From Neisseria sp. oral taxon 014 str. F0314 (GTDB taxonomy: Bacteria; Pseudomonadota; Gammaproteobacteria; Burkholderiales; Neisseriaceae), in the NCBI RefSeq assembly GCF_005886145.1, contig NZ_CP040504.1, forward strand, positions 1,178,001-1,242,000: a stretch of 64,000 bases of DNA, given 5' to 3'. Of the stretch, positions 20,634 through 29,379 are shown piece after piece. How positions within the stretch are numbered: position 1 is the first letter of the stretch; each line of letters opens with the position of its first letter. Under the pieces are notes generated by a model. That model searched no databases. It saw nothing but the letters and a program-made list of their open reading frames with translations, and had not been told where the DNA came from. Both the position numbers and the translations under genes were made by a program.

Positions 20634-23600
20634 ATGCGCCTGTCCCACATCAAACTCTCCGGCTTCAAATCTTTTACCGACCCGACCACGATTCATGTGC
20701 CGGGGCAGCTTGTTGCGGTTATCGGGCCGAATGGCTGCGGCAAGTCGAATGTGATTGACGCGGTGCGCTGGGTGTTGGGCGAGGCTTCGGCGAAGCAGCT
20801 TCGCGGCGAGAATATGCAAGACGTGATTTTTAACGGTGCGGCAACGCGCCGTCCTGCGCCTAGGGCTTCGGTGGAGCTGGTGTTTGACAATAGCGACCAT
20901 AGTTTGCAGGGGGCGTGGGGGCAGTATGCCGAGGTGAGCATCAAGCGGCAGCTGACACGTCAGGGCGAATCGACGTATTTCATCAACAATCAGACCGTTC
21001 GCCGCCGCGACATTACCGATTTGTTTCTGGGTACGGGCGTGGGGGCGCGCGGTTATGCCGTTATCGAGCAGGGGATGATTTCGCGCATCATTGAAGCGCG
21101 GCCGGAGGAGTTGCGCGCCTATATCGAAGAGGCGGCGGGCGTGTCCAAATATAAGGAACGCCGCAAGGAAACGGAAGGTCGTCTGAAAGACACGCGCGAG
21201 CATTTGCAGCGTTTGGGCGATTTGCAGAACGAATTGGCGCGTCAGGTGGAAAAGTTGGAGAAACAGGCGGAAACCGCCGAACGCTACAAATCCCTGACCG
21301 CGCAGTTGAACCGACAACAGGATTTGCTCGATTACGCCCAATGGCAGCAATCGCTTGCCGCCGCAGATAAGGCGACCGCGCAGCATCAGTCTTTGCAGGC
21401 GCAGCAGGACGAAACCGCCGCGCAGGTTCAGGCGTTAAATGACGAAGTACACGCCTTGCAGACCGCCGAACAGTCGCAGCAACAGGCGGTACACGAATTG
21501 AGCAACAAACGCGGCGTGTTACGCGAGCAGATTGCCCGTTTGGAAGAACAAATCCGCCATCAGCAAAACCTGCACCAACGCATCGAACGCGACAAGCAGG
21601 CGGCGCAGGCGCAGATGCAGCGCATCCATCAGGAGCAGCAGCAAATCCGCGTGCAGCTTGAAGAAAACGAGTTGCAGGCCGAAGAAAAGCAAACCGAATT
21701 GGCGGAATGGGCGATGCAGGTTGCCGAACACGAAGAGCGTCTGCCCGAATTGGAAGAAGCCCAAGCCACGCTCAACGCCGCCTTCCAAACCCAGCAGGAC
21801 GAGGCAAACCGCATCCGCCGCGAACTGGCGTTGAAGCAGCAGCAGCTTGCCCATGCCGAACAAACCGTTGCCAAGCATGAAGAGCGCAAAGGTCGTCTGA
21901 AACAGGAAAACCAAGCCCTGAACCTGCCCGACGAAGCCGAAACCGCCGCCGTGCAGGAAGCCGCCGCCCTGTTGCAAAGCCAGCAAGAGCATTACGAAGA
22001 ACAAATCATCGCCGCCGAAGAAGCCTTACACGCCGCCCGCGAGGCGTTTCAGACGACCTCAAGCCGCTTCCAAAGCCTGAAGCAGCAACACATTACCTTG
22101 CAGGCGCAGCAACAGGCGTTGTCGCAAATCCTGTCGCAACAGCAGGAAGCCGCCGACTTCTGGCAGGCAACCGACCATGCCGCCGCGCCGCAGCTGTGGC
22201 AACACATCACCGCGCCCGCCGAGTGGCAGCACGCCTTGTCCGTTATCCTTGCCGAACGCCTGCACGCCCGCGCCGTGCCGCACGGCTTCGTGCCGCCCGC
22301 GCCGTTGCCGCAGGGGCAGGCGGCATGGCTTTCAGACGACCTCTCCGGCGGCCTCAAAAAATCCCTGCCCGTACAGGCATTGCTGAACCAAATCCAAGCG
22401 CAGCCGCCGTTTCAGACGGCATTGCATCACTGGCTCGACGGCGTATTGTGCGCGCCCGATTTGAGCTACGCCCTCGCGCATCAAAACGATTTGGGCACGC
22501 ATCAAATCTGGCTCACGCCCGCAGGCCATCAGGTCGATAAAGTCAGCGTCCTGCTCTATGCCAAACCCGCGCAGGAAAGCCTGATTGCCCAAAAAGCGCG
22601 TCTCGACGGCATCGCGTCCGAACTGGAAAACCTCGCCCCCGAACTTTCCGCCGCCGAAGCCGCGTTCAAACAGGCAGAGGCTGCCGTGCGCTCGTCCGAA
22701 GTGCAGCACAAAAACCTGATGCAGCAACAACAGCAGCACACGCGCCAATACAGTCAAGCGCAGCAACGCGCCGCAGAACTTCTGGCGCGCACCAACCAAG
22801 GGCAAATCCGCCGCGAACACATCGAGCGCGAACTGGCGCAGTTGGCGGAAGAACAGACCGTGTTGCAACACACGTCCGACGGGCTTTCAGACGACATCGC
22901 TACTTTGCAGGAAGCCGCCGCCGAACTCGAACACCAGCAGCAAACCACCGCGCACAGCCGCCAAGAGCAGCAAGGTCGTCTGAAACAGGCGCAGCTTGCC
23001 CTGCTGGAAGCCAACCGCCAATACGGGCTTGCCGAAGTCGCCGTCCACAAGCTCAACCAGCAAAAACAAAACTACCAGCAGCAAATCGCCCGGCTCGAGC
23101 AGCAAACCCTCGACTGGCAGGAACGCCAGCAAGAGCTTGCCCTCGCCTATGAAACCGAGTTCCAAAACGACGAGCAGCACATCAAGCTCGACGAGCTGAC
23201 CGAAGCCGTACACACGCTGGACGAAGAATACATCGCCGTGCAGGACAAACTCGCGCAGATTCAGGAGCAGGGCAGGGAGCAATACGCCCGCGTACAAACC
23301 CTGCAAACCAAGCTGCCGCAGCTTCAGGCAGCCACCCAAACCGCCCTGTTGCAGCAGCAGGAAGCCCTGATCAACGCCAAACGCTACCATCAAAACCTGA
23401 CCGAACGCGCCGCCGATTTGGATGCGCTCGAAGCGTTGGCGAAAGAATCGCCGAAAGTATTGAACAGCAGCATCGGCAGCCTCACCCAGCAAATCGAAGC
23501 TCTCGGCGCCGTCAACCTCGCCGCCCTGCAAGAACTCGAAGAAGCGCGCGAACGCGACGGCTACTACCGCAGCCAAAGCGAAGACGTGCAGGCAGCCATT

Positions 23601-24119
23601 ACCCTTTTGGAAGAAGCCATCGCCCAAATCGACGACAAAACCAAAGCGCGTTTCAAAGAAACCTTCGACGCCGTCAACGGCAAAGTCCAAACCTTCTTCC
23701 CCACCCTGTTCGGCGGCGGCGAAGCCACCCTCAAAATGATAGGCGACGACCTCCTGACCGCCGGCGTGTCCATCATGGCGCGCCCGCCCGGCAAGAAAAA
23801 CAGCACCATCCACCTCCTCTCCGGCGGCGAAAAAGCCCTCACCGCCATGAGCCTCGTGTTCGCACTGTTCAGCCTCAACCCCGCCCCCTTCTGCCTTCTG
23901 GACGAAGTCGACGCCCCGCTGGACGACGCCAACACCTCGCGTTTCTGCAACCTGGTCAAAGAAATGTCGGCGCAAACCCAGTTCCTCTACATCTCCCACA
24001 ACCGCCTGACCATGGAAATGGCGGAGCAGCTGGTCGGCGTAACCATGCAGGAAAAAGGCGTCTCGCGCGTCGTTGCCGTAGACATCAAACAGGCGTTGGA
24101 AATGGCGGAACCGGCCTGA
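20634..24119 (+). CDS. smc: Chromosome segregation ATPase SMC
   Basis: 1161 residues. The N-terminal ATPase half has Walker A GPNGCGKSNVIDAVRWVLGE. Two long Gln/Glu/Ala-rich coiled coils (~170-510 and ~660-960) flank a hinge (~520-650). The C-terminal half has the ABC signature LLSGGEKALTAMSLVFALF and Walker B FCLLDEVDAPLDD. SMC extrudes DNA loops with ScpA/ScpB to condense and separate sister chromosomes. There is no obvious Shine-Dalgarno before the ATG. The gene carries six copies of the variant uptake core GTCGTCTGAA and one standard GCCGTCTGAA, unlike its surroundings, which suggests import of this allele from a relative with another DUS dialect. Confidence 0.95.
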   Translation: MRLSHIKLSGFKSFTDPTTIHVPGQLVAVIGPNGCGKSNVIDAVRWVLGEASAKQLRGENMQDVIFNGAATRRPAPRASVELVFDNSDHSLQGAWGQYAEVSIKRQLTRQGESTYFINNQTVRRRDITDLFLGTGVGARGYAVIEQGMISRIIEARPEELRAYIEEAAGVSKYKERRKETEGRLKDTREHLQRLGDLQNELARQVEKLEKQAETAERYKSLTAQLNRQQDLLDYAQWQQSLAAADKATAQHQSLQAQQDETAAQVQALNDEVHALQTAEQSQQQAVHELSNKRGVLREQIARLEEQIRHQQNLHQRIERDKQAAQAQMQRIHQEQQQIRVQLEENELQAEEKQTELAEWAMQVAEHEERLPELEEAQATLNAAFQTQQDEANRIRRELALKQQQLAHAEQTVAKHEERKGRLKQENQALNLPDEAETAAVQEAAALLQSQQEHYEEQIIAAEEALHAAREAFQTTSSRFQSLKQQHITLQAQQQALSQILSQQQEAADFWQATDHAAAPQLWQHITAPAEWQHALSVILAERLHARAVPHGFVPPAPLPQGQAAWLSDDLSGGLKKSLPVQALLNQIQAQPPFQTALHHWLDGVLCAPDLSYALAHQNDLGTHQIWLTPAGHQVDKVSVLLYAKPAQESLIAQKARLDGIASELENLAPELSAAEAAFKQAEAAVRSSEVQHKNLMQQQQQHTRQYSQAQQRAAELLARTNQGQIRREHIERELAQLAEEQTVLQHTSDGLSDDIATLQEAAAELEHQQQTTAHSRQEQQGRLKQAQLALLEANRQYGLAEVAVHKLNQQKQNYQQQIARLEQQTLDWQERQQELALAYETEFQNDEQHIKLDELTEAVHTLDEEYIAVQDKLAQIQEQGREQYARVQTLQTKLPQLQAATQTALLQQQEALINAKRYHQNLTERAADLDALEALAKESPKVLNSSIGSLTQQIEALGAVNLAALQELEEARERDGYYRSQSEDVQAAITLLEEAIAQIDDKTKARFKETFDAVNGKVQTFFPTLFGGGEATLKMIGDDLLTAGVSIMARPPGKKNSTIHLLSGGEKALTAMSLVFALFSLNPAPFCLLDEVDAPLDDANTSRFCNLVKEMSAQTQFLYISHNRLTMEMAEQLVGVTMQEKGVSRVVAVDIKQALEMAEPA
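21176..22984. repeat. Cluster of mucosa-type DNA uptake sequences within smc
   Basis: AGGTCGTCTGAA or its complement at 21176-21187, 21890-21901, 22048-22059, 22331-22342 and 22973-22984, plus TTCAGACGACAT at 22886-22897. A single AT-dialect copy is at 22411-22422. The T in the third core position is the mark of the N. mucosa/sicca/macacae dialect. Confidence 0.8.
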
Positions 24120-24137
24120 CAGGGTTTTCCGGCACAC

Positions 24138-24172
24138 AAAAGGCCGTCTGAATGTTTCAGACGGCCTTTTTT
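24138..24172. terminator. Bidirectional DUS-hairpin terminator smc/selO
   Basis: AAAAGGCCGTCTGAA and TTCAGACGGCCTTTTTT separated by two or three bases, between the convergent genes. It is a tight, strong hairpin. Confidence 0.85.
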
Positions 24173-24189
24173 CCAATATGTCCTCTCGT

Positions 24190-25659
24190 TCAACTCGAGC
24201 AGCTTACCCGGACAGGCGTGCTGCCCGCAGGCGGCGGTTCGGCGAAATCGGCGAACTCCGCACGCTCTTCAAACGGGTTTTCCAAGCAGCGGCGCAGGCG
24301 TTCGATTTCGCGGTAGTCGCCGCTTTGCGCCAAAACAATGACCTGTTCGGCAAGATGGTTACGCAAAACGTACAGCGGGTTGGTGCGGTTCATGCGTTCC
24401 GCGCGTTCGGCGGAACGGCTGTTTTCGCCGCGCAGCCGCCGTCGGTATAAGCCCAGCCAGAGATTGAACACCGGCGTTACGTTGCCGCCGAACAGGTTTT
24501 CCAATTCAATCGGCAGCGGGTCGCCGTGGACATGGCTGATTTTGGCCAGATGCCTGAAAAACAGGGTGAAATCGACGTTGCCGTCCTGCAAGGCGGCGAG
24601 CAGGTCGGCAATCAAGGCATCATCGCCGCTTTCGGCGTGTTGCAAACCGAGTTTTCCGCGCATTTTGTGCAGATAGGCCGTCTGAAAAACATCGGGCCAC
24701 TGTTCGAGCGTTTGATTGATAAACTCTTCGGGCACAAGGCTTTCAAAGCAGTTGGCCAGTGCGGAAAAATTCCAGTGCGCGATATAGGGCTGGGCATTGT
24801 AGGCGTAGCGGCCCTTACCGTCGGAATGATTGCTGACATGATGGCGGTCGTAGGCGTCCATAAAACCGAACGGGCCGTAGTCTATCGTCAGCCCCAGCGC
24901 GGACATATTGTCGGTATTCAGCACGCCGTGGCAGAAACCGACGCTCTGCCATGCGGCGGCAAGCGAGGCGGTGCGAAGGCCGATTTGATGCAACAGTTCG
25001 GCGTAGGGGTTGGCGGCGACACGGCAGTCGGGATAGTGATGGCGGATTAGAAAGTCGGCGAGCAGTTTCAATTCGGCTTCGCGGCCTTGGTAAAACAGGT
25101 ATTCGAAGTGGCCGAAGCGGATAAAGCTCGGTGCGATGCGCGTCAAGACGGCGGCGGTTTCCTGCCGTTCGCGGTACACGGGGTCTTGGCTGCCGCATAA
25201 GGCCAGCGCGCGCGTGGTCGGAATGCCCAAACCGTGCATCGCTTCGGAACAGAGGTATTCGCGTATGCTCGAACGCAGCACCGCGCGGCCGTCGGCAAAG
25301 CGGGAATACGGCGTTTTGCCCGCGCCTTTGAGCTGCCATTCCCAACGCCGGCCGTGCCTGTCTTCGGAATCGCCCAGCAACAGCGCGCGCCCGTCGCCCA
25401 GCCGCGGGGTATACGCGCCGAACTGATGGCCGCTGTACACGGTTGCCAGCGGCTGCGGCCGGTAACGTTCCGCGCTGCCGGAGAGATAGGCGAGGTTGGA
25501 GGCCGTCTGAAAATCCTCATCCAAGCCCAATGCTTCCGCCAAACAGGGATTGAAGGCCACCCAATATGGCCGGTTCAAGGGTTCGGGATTGACGCTCGAA
25601 TAAAATGTGGCGGGCAACTCGGCAAACTGCGGCGGTTGCAGGGAAAGATTGCGGGACAT
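24190..25659 (-). CDS. selO: Protein adenylyltransferase SelO (YdiU)
   Basis: 489 residues. A pseudokinase-fold enzyme that transfers AMP from ATP to Ser/Thr/Tyr of target proteins, linked in other bacteria to redox stress. Family signatures: VYSGHQFGAYTPRLGDGRA, LKGAGKTPYSRFADGRAVLR, VGFCHGVLNTDNMSALGLT with DYGPFGFMD, and a C-terminal CSS tail, the position held by selenocysteine in animals. The frame opens 15 codons earlier, but MSRNLSL at 25659 is the natural start. It is monocistronic and divergent from fetB. Confidence 0.93.
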   Translation of the reverse strand: MSRNLSLQPPQFAELPATFYSSVNPEPLNRPYWVAFNPCLAEALGLDEDFQTASNLAYLSGSAERYRPQPLATVYSGHQFGAYTPRLGDGRALLLGDSEDRHGRRWEWQLKGAGKTPYSRFADGRAVLRSSIREYLCSEAMHGLGIPTTRALALCGSQDPVYRERQETAAVLTRIAPSFIRFGHFEYLFYQGREAELKLLADFLIRHHYPDCRVAANPYAELLHQIGLRTASLAAAWQSVGFCHGVLNTDNMSALGLTIDYGPFGFMDAYDRHHVSNHSDGKGRYAYNAQPYIAHWNFSALANCFESLVPEEFINQTLEQWPDVFQTAYLHKMRGKLGLQHAESGDDALIADLLAALQDGNVDFTLFFRHLAKISHVHGDPLPIELENLFGGNVTPVFNLWLGLYRRRLRGENSRSAERAERMNRTNPLYVLRNHLAEQVIVLAQSGDYREIERLRRCLENPFEERAEFADFAEPPPAGSTPVRVSCSS

Positions 25660-25827
25660 GGGAAATCCTGACGGGCGGTTGTTTTTGCCGGCACGATAGC
25701 ACATCCGGCAGGCAATAGAAACCCAGATAATGATTTAAAAAATCTATTCTGCACGATACACCGCTCCCCACCCTTCAGGCCATCGGTTTGGCGTGCTGGC
25801 AAATATGATTGGTTTATGTCAAAATAA

Positions 25828-25848
25828 AAGCGAATAATTCTCATCCTT
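25828..25848. promoter_or_regulatory. Putative Fur box upstream of fetB
   Basis: The complement reads GGATGAGAATTATTCGC, close to the neisserial Fur core ATAATGAGAATTATTAT. It lies ~55 bp before the fetB ATG, a sensible place for iron repression of the fet operon. Confidence 0.5.
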
Positions 25849-25899
25849 TTCTTACCCGTCATTTCAGACGGCCTCATCCTGCCTGGAGACACAATCAAA

Positions 25900-26868
25900 A
25901 TGTTACGTTTCACCGCTCTTGCCGTATGCTGCGCTTTGGCATTAGGCGCATGTTCGCAGAAAGATTCCGCCCAGCCCGCCGGTTCCGCTTCCGGCGTGAT
26001 GGCGTCCGCCAAAATCGAAGGACCGAGCGTTACGGTCAAAACCACACGGGGCGAGGCGGCCGTTCCGCAGAATCCGGAGCGCGTCGCCGTGTACGACTTC
26101 GGTATGCTTGATACTTTAAACAAGCTGGGCGTGCCGACGGGTATGTCCGTCGACAAAAACCTGCTGCCCTATCTCGACGCCTATTTCAAGCAGACCAAAC
26201 CGGCGGGAACGCTGTTCGAACCCGACTATGAGGCGTTGAACGCCTACAAGCCGCAGCTTGTCATCATCGGCAGCCGCACGGCCAAAGCGTTCGACCAACT
26301 GAGCCGGATTGCCCCCACCATCGAAATGACCGCCGACACCGCGCACCTGAAAGACAGTGCGAAAGAACGCATCGACGCGCTGGCGCAGATTTTCGGCAAA
26401 CAGGCGGAGGCGGACAAATTGAAAGCGGAAATCGACGCTTCGTTTGAAGCGGCCAAGGCCGCCGCCCTAGGCAAGGGCAAGGGGCTGGTGATTCTGGTCA
26501 ACGGCGGCAAGATGTCCGCCTTCGGCACCGGCTCGCGCCTGGGCGGCTGGCTTCACCAAGACATCGGCGTGCCTGCCGCCGACTCCTCCATCAAGGAAAA
26601 GGGCAACCACGGCCAGCCCGTTACGTTCGAATACATTAAAAAAACCAATCCCGACTGGTTGTTTGTGCTGGACCGTTCTGCCGCCATCGGCGAGGAAGGC
26701 AAGGCGGCCAAAGATGTTTTGGACAATCCGCTGGTGGCCGAAACGACAGCTTGGAAAAAGGGACAGGTGGTCTACCTGCCGCCGGAAACCTACCTTGCCG
26801 CAGGCGGCGCCCAGGAATTGCTGAATGCGTCCAAACAGGTAACGGAAGCGTTTAACGCCGCCAAATAA
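25900..26868 (+). CDS. fetB: Ferric-siderophore ABC transporter periplasmic binding lipoprotein FetB
   Basis: 322 residues. The lipoprotein signal MLRFTALAVCCALALGACS has its lipobox Cys at 18. A class III (FatB/FepB-type) solute-binding domain follows (VAVYDFGMLDTLNKLG, VDKNLLPYLDAYFK, LVIIGSRTAKAFDQLS, GWLHQDIGVPAADSSIKE). The sequence is close to meningococcal FetB, which delivers ferric enterobactin-type xenosiderophores to FetCD-FetE. A Fur-box-like site precedes it. Two DUS copies separate it from the next gene. The cognate outer-membrane receptor fetA is not in the window, although in meningococcus it is adjacent. Confidence 0.92.
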   Translation: MLRFTALAVCCALALGACSQKDSAQPAGSASGVMASAKIEGPSVTVKTTRGEAAVPQNPERVAVYDFGMLDTLNKLGVPTGMSVDKNLLPYLDAYFKQTKPAGTLFEPDYEALNAYKPQLVIIGSRTAKAFDQLSRIAPTIEMTADTAHLKDSAKERIDALAQIFGKQAEADKLKAEIDASFEAAKAAALGKGKGLVILVNGGKMSAFGTGSRLGGWLHQDIGVPAADSSIKEKGNHGQPVTFEYIKKTNPDWLFVLDRSAAIGEEGKAAKDVLDNPLVAETTAWKKGQVVYLPPETYLAAGGAQELLNASKQVTEAFNAAK

Positions 26869-27025
26869 ACCGACAGCGCGGAATCTGGTATGGCGGCAGT
26901 GGGATTTCAGACGGCCTGTGCGCCGCAACGGCAGTCTTGTCCCTTTTCCGCCTCCTTCCCGCCGCTCGGAAAGAGTAGATTACCGAATATGGCCGTTACT
27001 GTTTTTTAGATATTTCACTATACTG

Positions 27026-27064
27026 TTTCAGACGGCCCCGTCCTGCTTTTGAGGCCGTCTGAAA
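27026..27064. repeat. Outward-facing DUS pair upstream of DUF1737 gene
   Basis: TTTCAGACGGCC and GGCCGTCTGAAA separated by 15 bp form an inverted repeat in the opposite order to the usual terminators' loop content. It could act as a weak attenuating hairpin between fetB and the rest of the operon. Confidence 0.5.
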
Positions 27065-27091
27065 ATGTTTTTCACACTGGAGAAACCGCTC

Positions 27092-27289
27092 ATGAAACTC
27101 TACCGCTACCTCACCGGACCGGACGACGCCTCGTTCTGCCGCCGCGTTACCGAAGCCCTGCAAAACGGCTGGGAGCTGTACGGCAACCCCACCCTCACGT
27201 TCGACGGCGAACACATTATCTGCGGGCAGGCCGTCGTCAAGGAAAGCGACGGCGGCTACGACCCGGAAAAACCGCTGTCGGAATACTGA
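27092..27289 (+). CDS. Small DUF1737-type protein
   Basis: 65 residues: MKLYRYLTGPDDASFCRR then ALQNGWELYGNPTLTFDG and GQAVVKE, the compact pattern of the DUF1737 family (function unknown, soluble). The frame is open to an ATG at 27065, but that ATG sits inside DUS sequence; the GGAGAA ribosome-binding site favours 27092. It lies inside the fet operon between fetB and fetC with DUS repeats on both sides. No role in iron import is known to me. Confidence 0.65.
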   Translation: MKLYRYLTGPDDASFCRRVTEALQNGWELYGNPTLTFDGEHIICGQAVVKESDGGYDPEKPLSEY

Positions 27290-27378
27290 CCGGACGCGCC
27301 GCCGGTTTTTGTTTTTTTATTTTTCAGACGGCCCCGATGACGGTTTGAGGCCGTCTGAAACCCGTCCCCACCGAACCT

Positions 27379-28347
27379 ATGCCTCCGAAACCTTCTTATT
27401 TCAACCTGTCGAACCTGCTGGCGCTGGCGGTACTCTTTATCGTCAGCCTCTCCGTCGGCGTTGCCGATTTCAGTTGGCGGCACATCCTTTCGCTGTCGGA
27501 CGACATGCGGCTCATGCTCGTCAGCCGCCTGCCGCGCACGTCGGCCCTCGTATTGACCGGCGCGTCGATGGCGGTGGCGGGGATGATTATGCAGATTCTG
27601 ATGCGCAACCGCTTTGTCGAACCTTCGATGGTCGGCGCCAGCCAGAGCGCGGCACTGGGCCTGCTGCTGATGTCGCTGTTTTTCCCCGCCGCGGCGCTGA
27701 TGGGGAAAATGGCGGTGGCCGCCGCGGCCGCACTGGCGGGGATGCTACTGTTCATGGCCTTAATCCGCAGGCTGCCGCCGACGGCGCAGTTGATGGTGCC
27801 GCTGGTGGGGATTATCTTCGGCGGCGTGATTGAATCGGCGGCGGTGTTTATCGGTTACGAAACCGATATGCTGCAAATGCTCGGCATCTGGCAACAGGGC
27901 GATTTCTCCGGCGTGCTGCTCGGCCGCTACGAACTGCTGTGGTTCACCGGCATACTGGCGCTGGCGGCCTATCTGATTGCCGACCGGCTCACCATCGCGG
28001 GCCTGGGCGAAACGGTCAGCGTCAACCTCGGCCTGAACCGCAATACGATATTGTGGTCGGGATTGGTTATCGTCGCGCTGATTACCTCGCTGGTGGTGGT
28101 TACCGTCGGCAATATTCCGTTTATCGGGCTGGTCGTGCCCAACATCGTCAGCCGCATCATGGGCGACAGGCTGCGCCGCAGCCTGCCGGCGGTCGCCCTG
28201 CTCGGCGCGTCGTCGGTTTTGTTGTGCGACATCATCGGCCGCGTCATCGTGTTTCCGTTTGAAATCCCCGTATCCGTCGTGTTCGGCGTAGCGGGCACGG
28301 TGCTGTTTTTGTGGTTATTGCTGAGGAAGCCCGCCCATGCCGTCTGA
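27379..28347 (+). CDS. fetC: Ferric-siderophore ABC transporter permease FetC
   Basis: 322 residues, about nine hydrophobic helices, FecCD/BtuC family. Typical sequence: RLPRTSALVLTGASMAVAGMIMQ, NRFVEPSMVGASQSAALGLL, and the cytoplasmic coupling loop GNIPFIGLVVPNIVSRIMG. It forms the inner-membrane channel with FetD. Its 3' end overlaps fetD by 11 bp. The start is the ATG at 27379, just after a DUS pair. Confidence 0.9.
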   Translation: MPPKPSYFNLSNLLALAVLFIVSLSVGVADFSWRHILSLSDDMRLMLVSRLPRTSALVLTGASMAVAGMIMQILMRNRFVEPSMVGASQSAALGLLLMSLFFPAAALMGKMAVAAAAALAGMLLFMALIRRLPPTAQLMVPLVGIIFGGVIESAAVFIGYETDMLQMLGIWQQGDFSGVLLGRYELLWFTGILALAAYLIADRLTIAGLGETVSVNLGLNRNTILWSGLVIVALITSLVVVTVGNIPFIGLVVPNIVSRIMGDRLRRSLPAVALLGASSVLLCDIIGRVIVFPFEIPVSVVFGVAGTVLFLWLLLRKPAHAV

Positions 28348-29311
28348 AAACCATATCGGATTCATGCAGGGCGGCAGCCGGCCGCTGTGGACGGCGGCCG
28401 CCCTGCTGCTGGCTTCGTGCGCCCTGTTCCTCACGCTGGACGCGGGCGGCAACTGGGATTTCGTGCTGCCGCTGCGGCTGGGCAAGCTCGCCGCGCTGCT
28501 GACGGTGGCCTATGCGGTGGGCGTGTCGACCATGCTTTTCCAGACGCTGACCAACAATCCGATCCTCACTCCCTCCATCCTCGGCTTCGATTCGCTGTAC
28601 ATCTTTTTGCAGACGCTGCTCGTGTTCGCCCTCGGCGGCGCGGGTTATTCGCAGTTGCCGCCGGCGGGCAAGTTCGGCTTCGAACTGGTTGCGATGATGG
28701 GCGGCTCGGTGCTGCTGTTTTTCATCCTGATGAAACAGGGCGGGCGCGATTTGGCGCGGATGATACTGATAGGGGTGATTTTCGGCGTTTTGTTCCGCAG
28801 CCTTTCGTCGCTGCTGCAACGCATGATAGACCCGGAGGAATTTGCCGTCGCCCAGGCCTATACCTTCGCTTCGTTCAATACCGTCAACCAAAAGCTGCTC
28901 GGCATCGGTGCGGCGGTCATTGCCGCCAGCGTGTTCTTCGTCTGGCGCGAACGCCACCGCCTCGACGTCTATATGCTCGGCCGCGACCAAACCGTCAATC
29001 TGGGCATAAACTACACACGCAATACTTTGTGGATATTGCTCTGGATTGCCGCGCTAACCGCCACTTCCACCGCCGTGGTCGGCCCGATCAGCTTCTTCGG
29101 TCTGCTCGTCGCCGCGCTGACCAACCACCTCGCCTCCAGCATGAAACACGCCGTGCGCCTGCCGCTGGCCTTCTGCACCGCGGGCATCCTGCTGGTCGGC
29201 GGGCAAACCCTGTTCGAACACCTGCTGGGCATGAAGGCCGTATTGAGCGTGGTGGTCGAATTTGCGGGCGGGCTGGTGTTTTTGTATTTGATTTTAAGGA
29301 AACGGAAATAA
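28337..29311 (+). CDS. fetD: Ferric-siderophore ABC transporter permease FetD
   Basis: A 324-residue second FecCD-type permease (TNNPILTPSILGFDSLYIF, YMLGRDQTVNLGINY, GPISFFGLLVAALTNHLASS). It starts inside the end of fetC; the initiating ATG is itself part of an ATGCCGTCTGAA uptake sequence, so the first residues MPSEN are DUS-encoded. A DUS hairpin follows the stop. Confidence 0.9.
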   Translation: MPSENHIGFMQGGSRPLWTAAALLLASCALFLTLDAGGNWDFVLPLRLGKLAALLTVAYAVGVSTMLFQTLTNNPILTPSILGFDSLYIFLQTLLVFALGGAGYSQLPPAGKFGFELVAMMGGSVLLFFILMKQGGRDLARMILIGVIFGVLFRSLSSLLQRMIDPEEFAVAQAYTFASFNTVNQKLLGIGAAVIAASVFFVWRERHRLDVYMLGRDQTVNLGINYTRNTLWILLWIAALTATSTAVVGPISFFGLLVAALTNHLASSMKHAVRLPLAFCTAGILLVGGQTLFEHLLGMKAVLSVVVEFAGGLVFLYLILRKRK

Positions 29312-29313
29312 AC

Positions 29314-29364
29314 AGGCCGTCTGAAAACGCGGCACCGCCCGCCCCTTGTGTTTTCAGACGGCCT
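29314..29364 (+). terminator. Intra-operon DUS hairpin between fetD and the FmdE-like gene
   Basis: AGGCCGTCTGAAAAC pairs with GTTTTCAGACGGCCT around a 21-nt loop. It has no strong T run, so it may only reduce read-through to the downstream genes. Confidence 0.5.
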
Positions 29365-29379
29365 CATAAGGAGATGGTC

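Noticed and set aside
22887-24176. 429-codon open frame antisense to smc
   Set aside because: Mirror of a GC-rich coding strand; Val/Gly/Phe-rich, no known domain, and smc is intact on the other strand.
25660-25704. Extended N-terminus for SelO (15 codons)
   Set aside because: Adds a non-conserved basic stretch; the family start fits the ATG at 25659.
28387-29379. Apparent long fusion upstream of the FmdE-like protein
   Set aside because: This part overlaps fetD in another frame and is Arg/Pro-rich; the gene starts at 29380 with its own ribosome-binding site.
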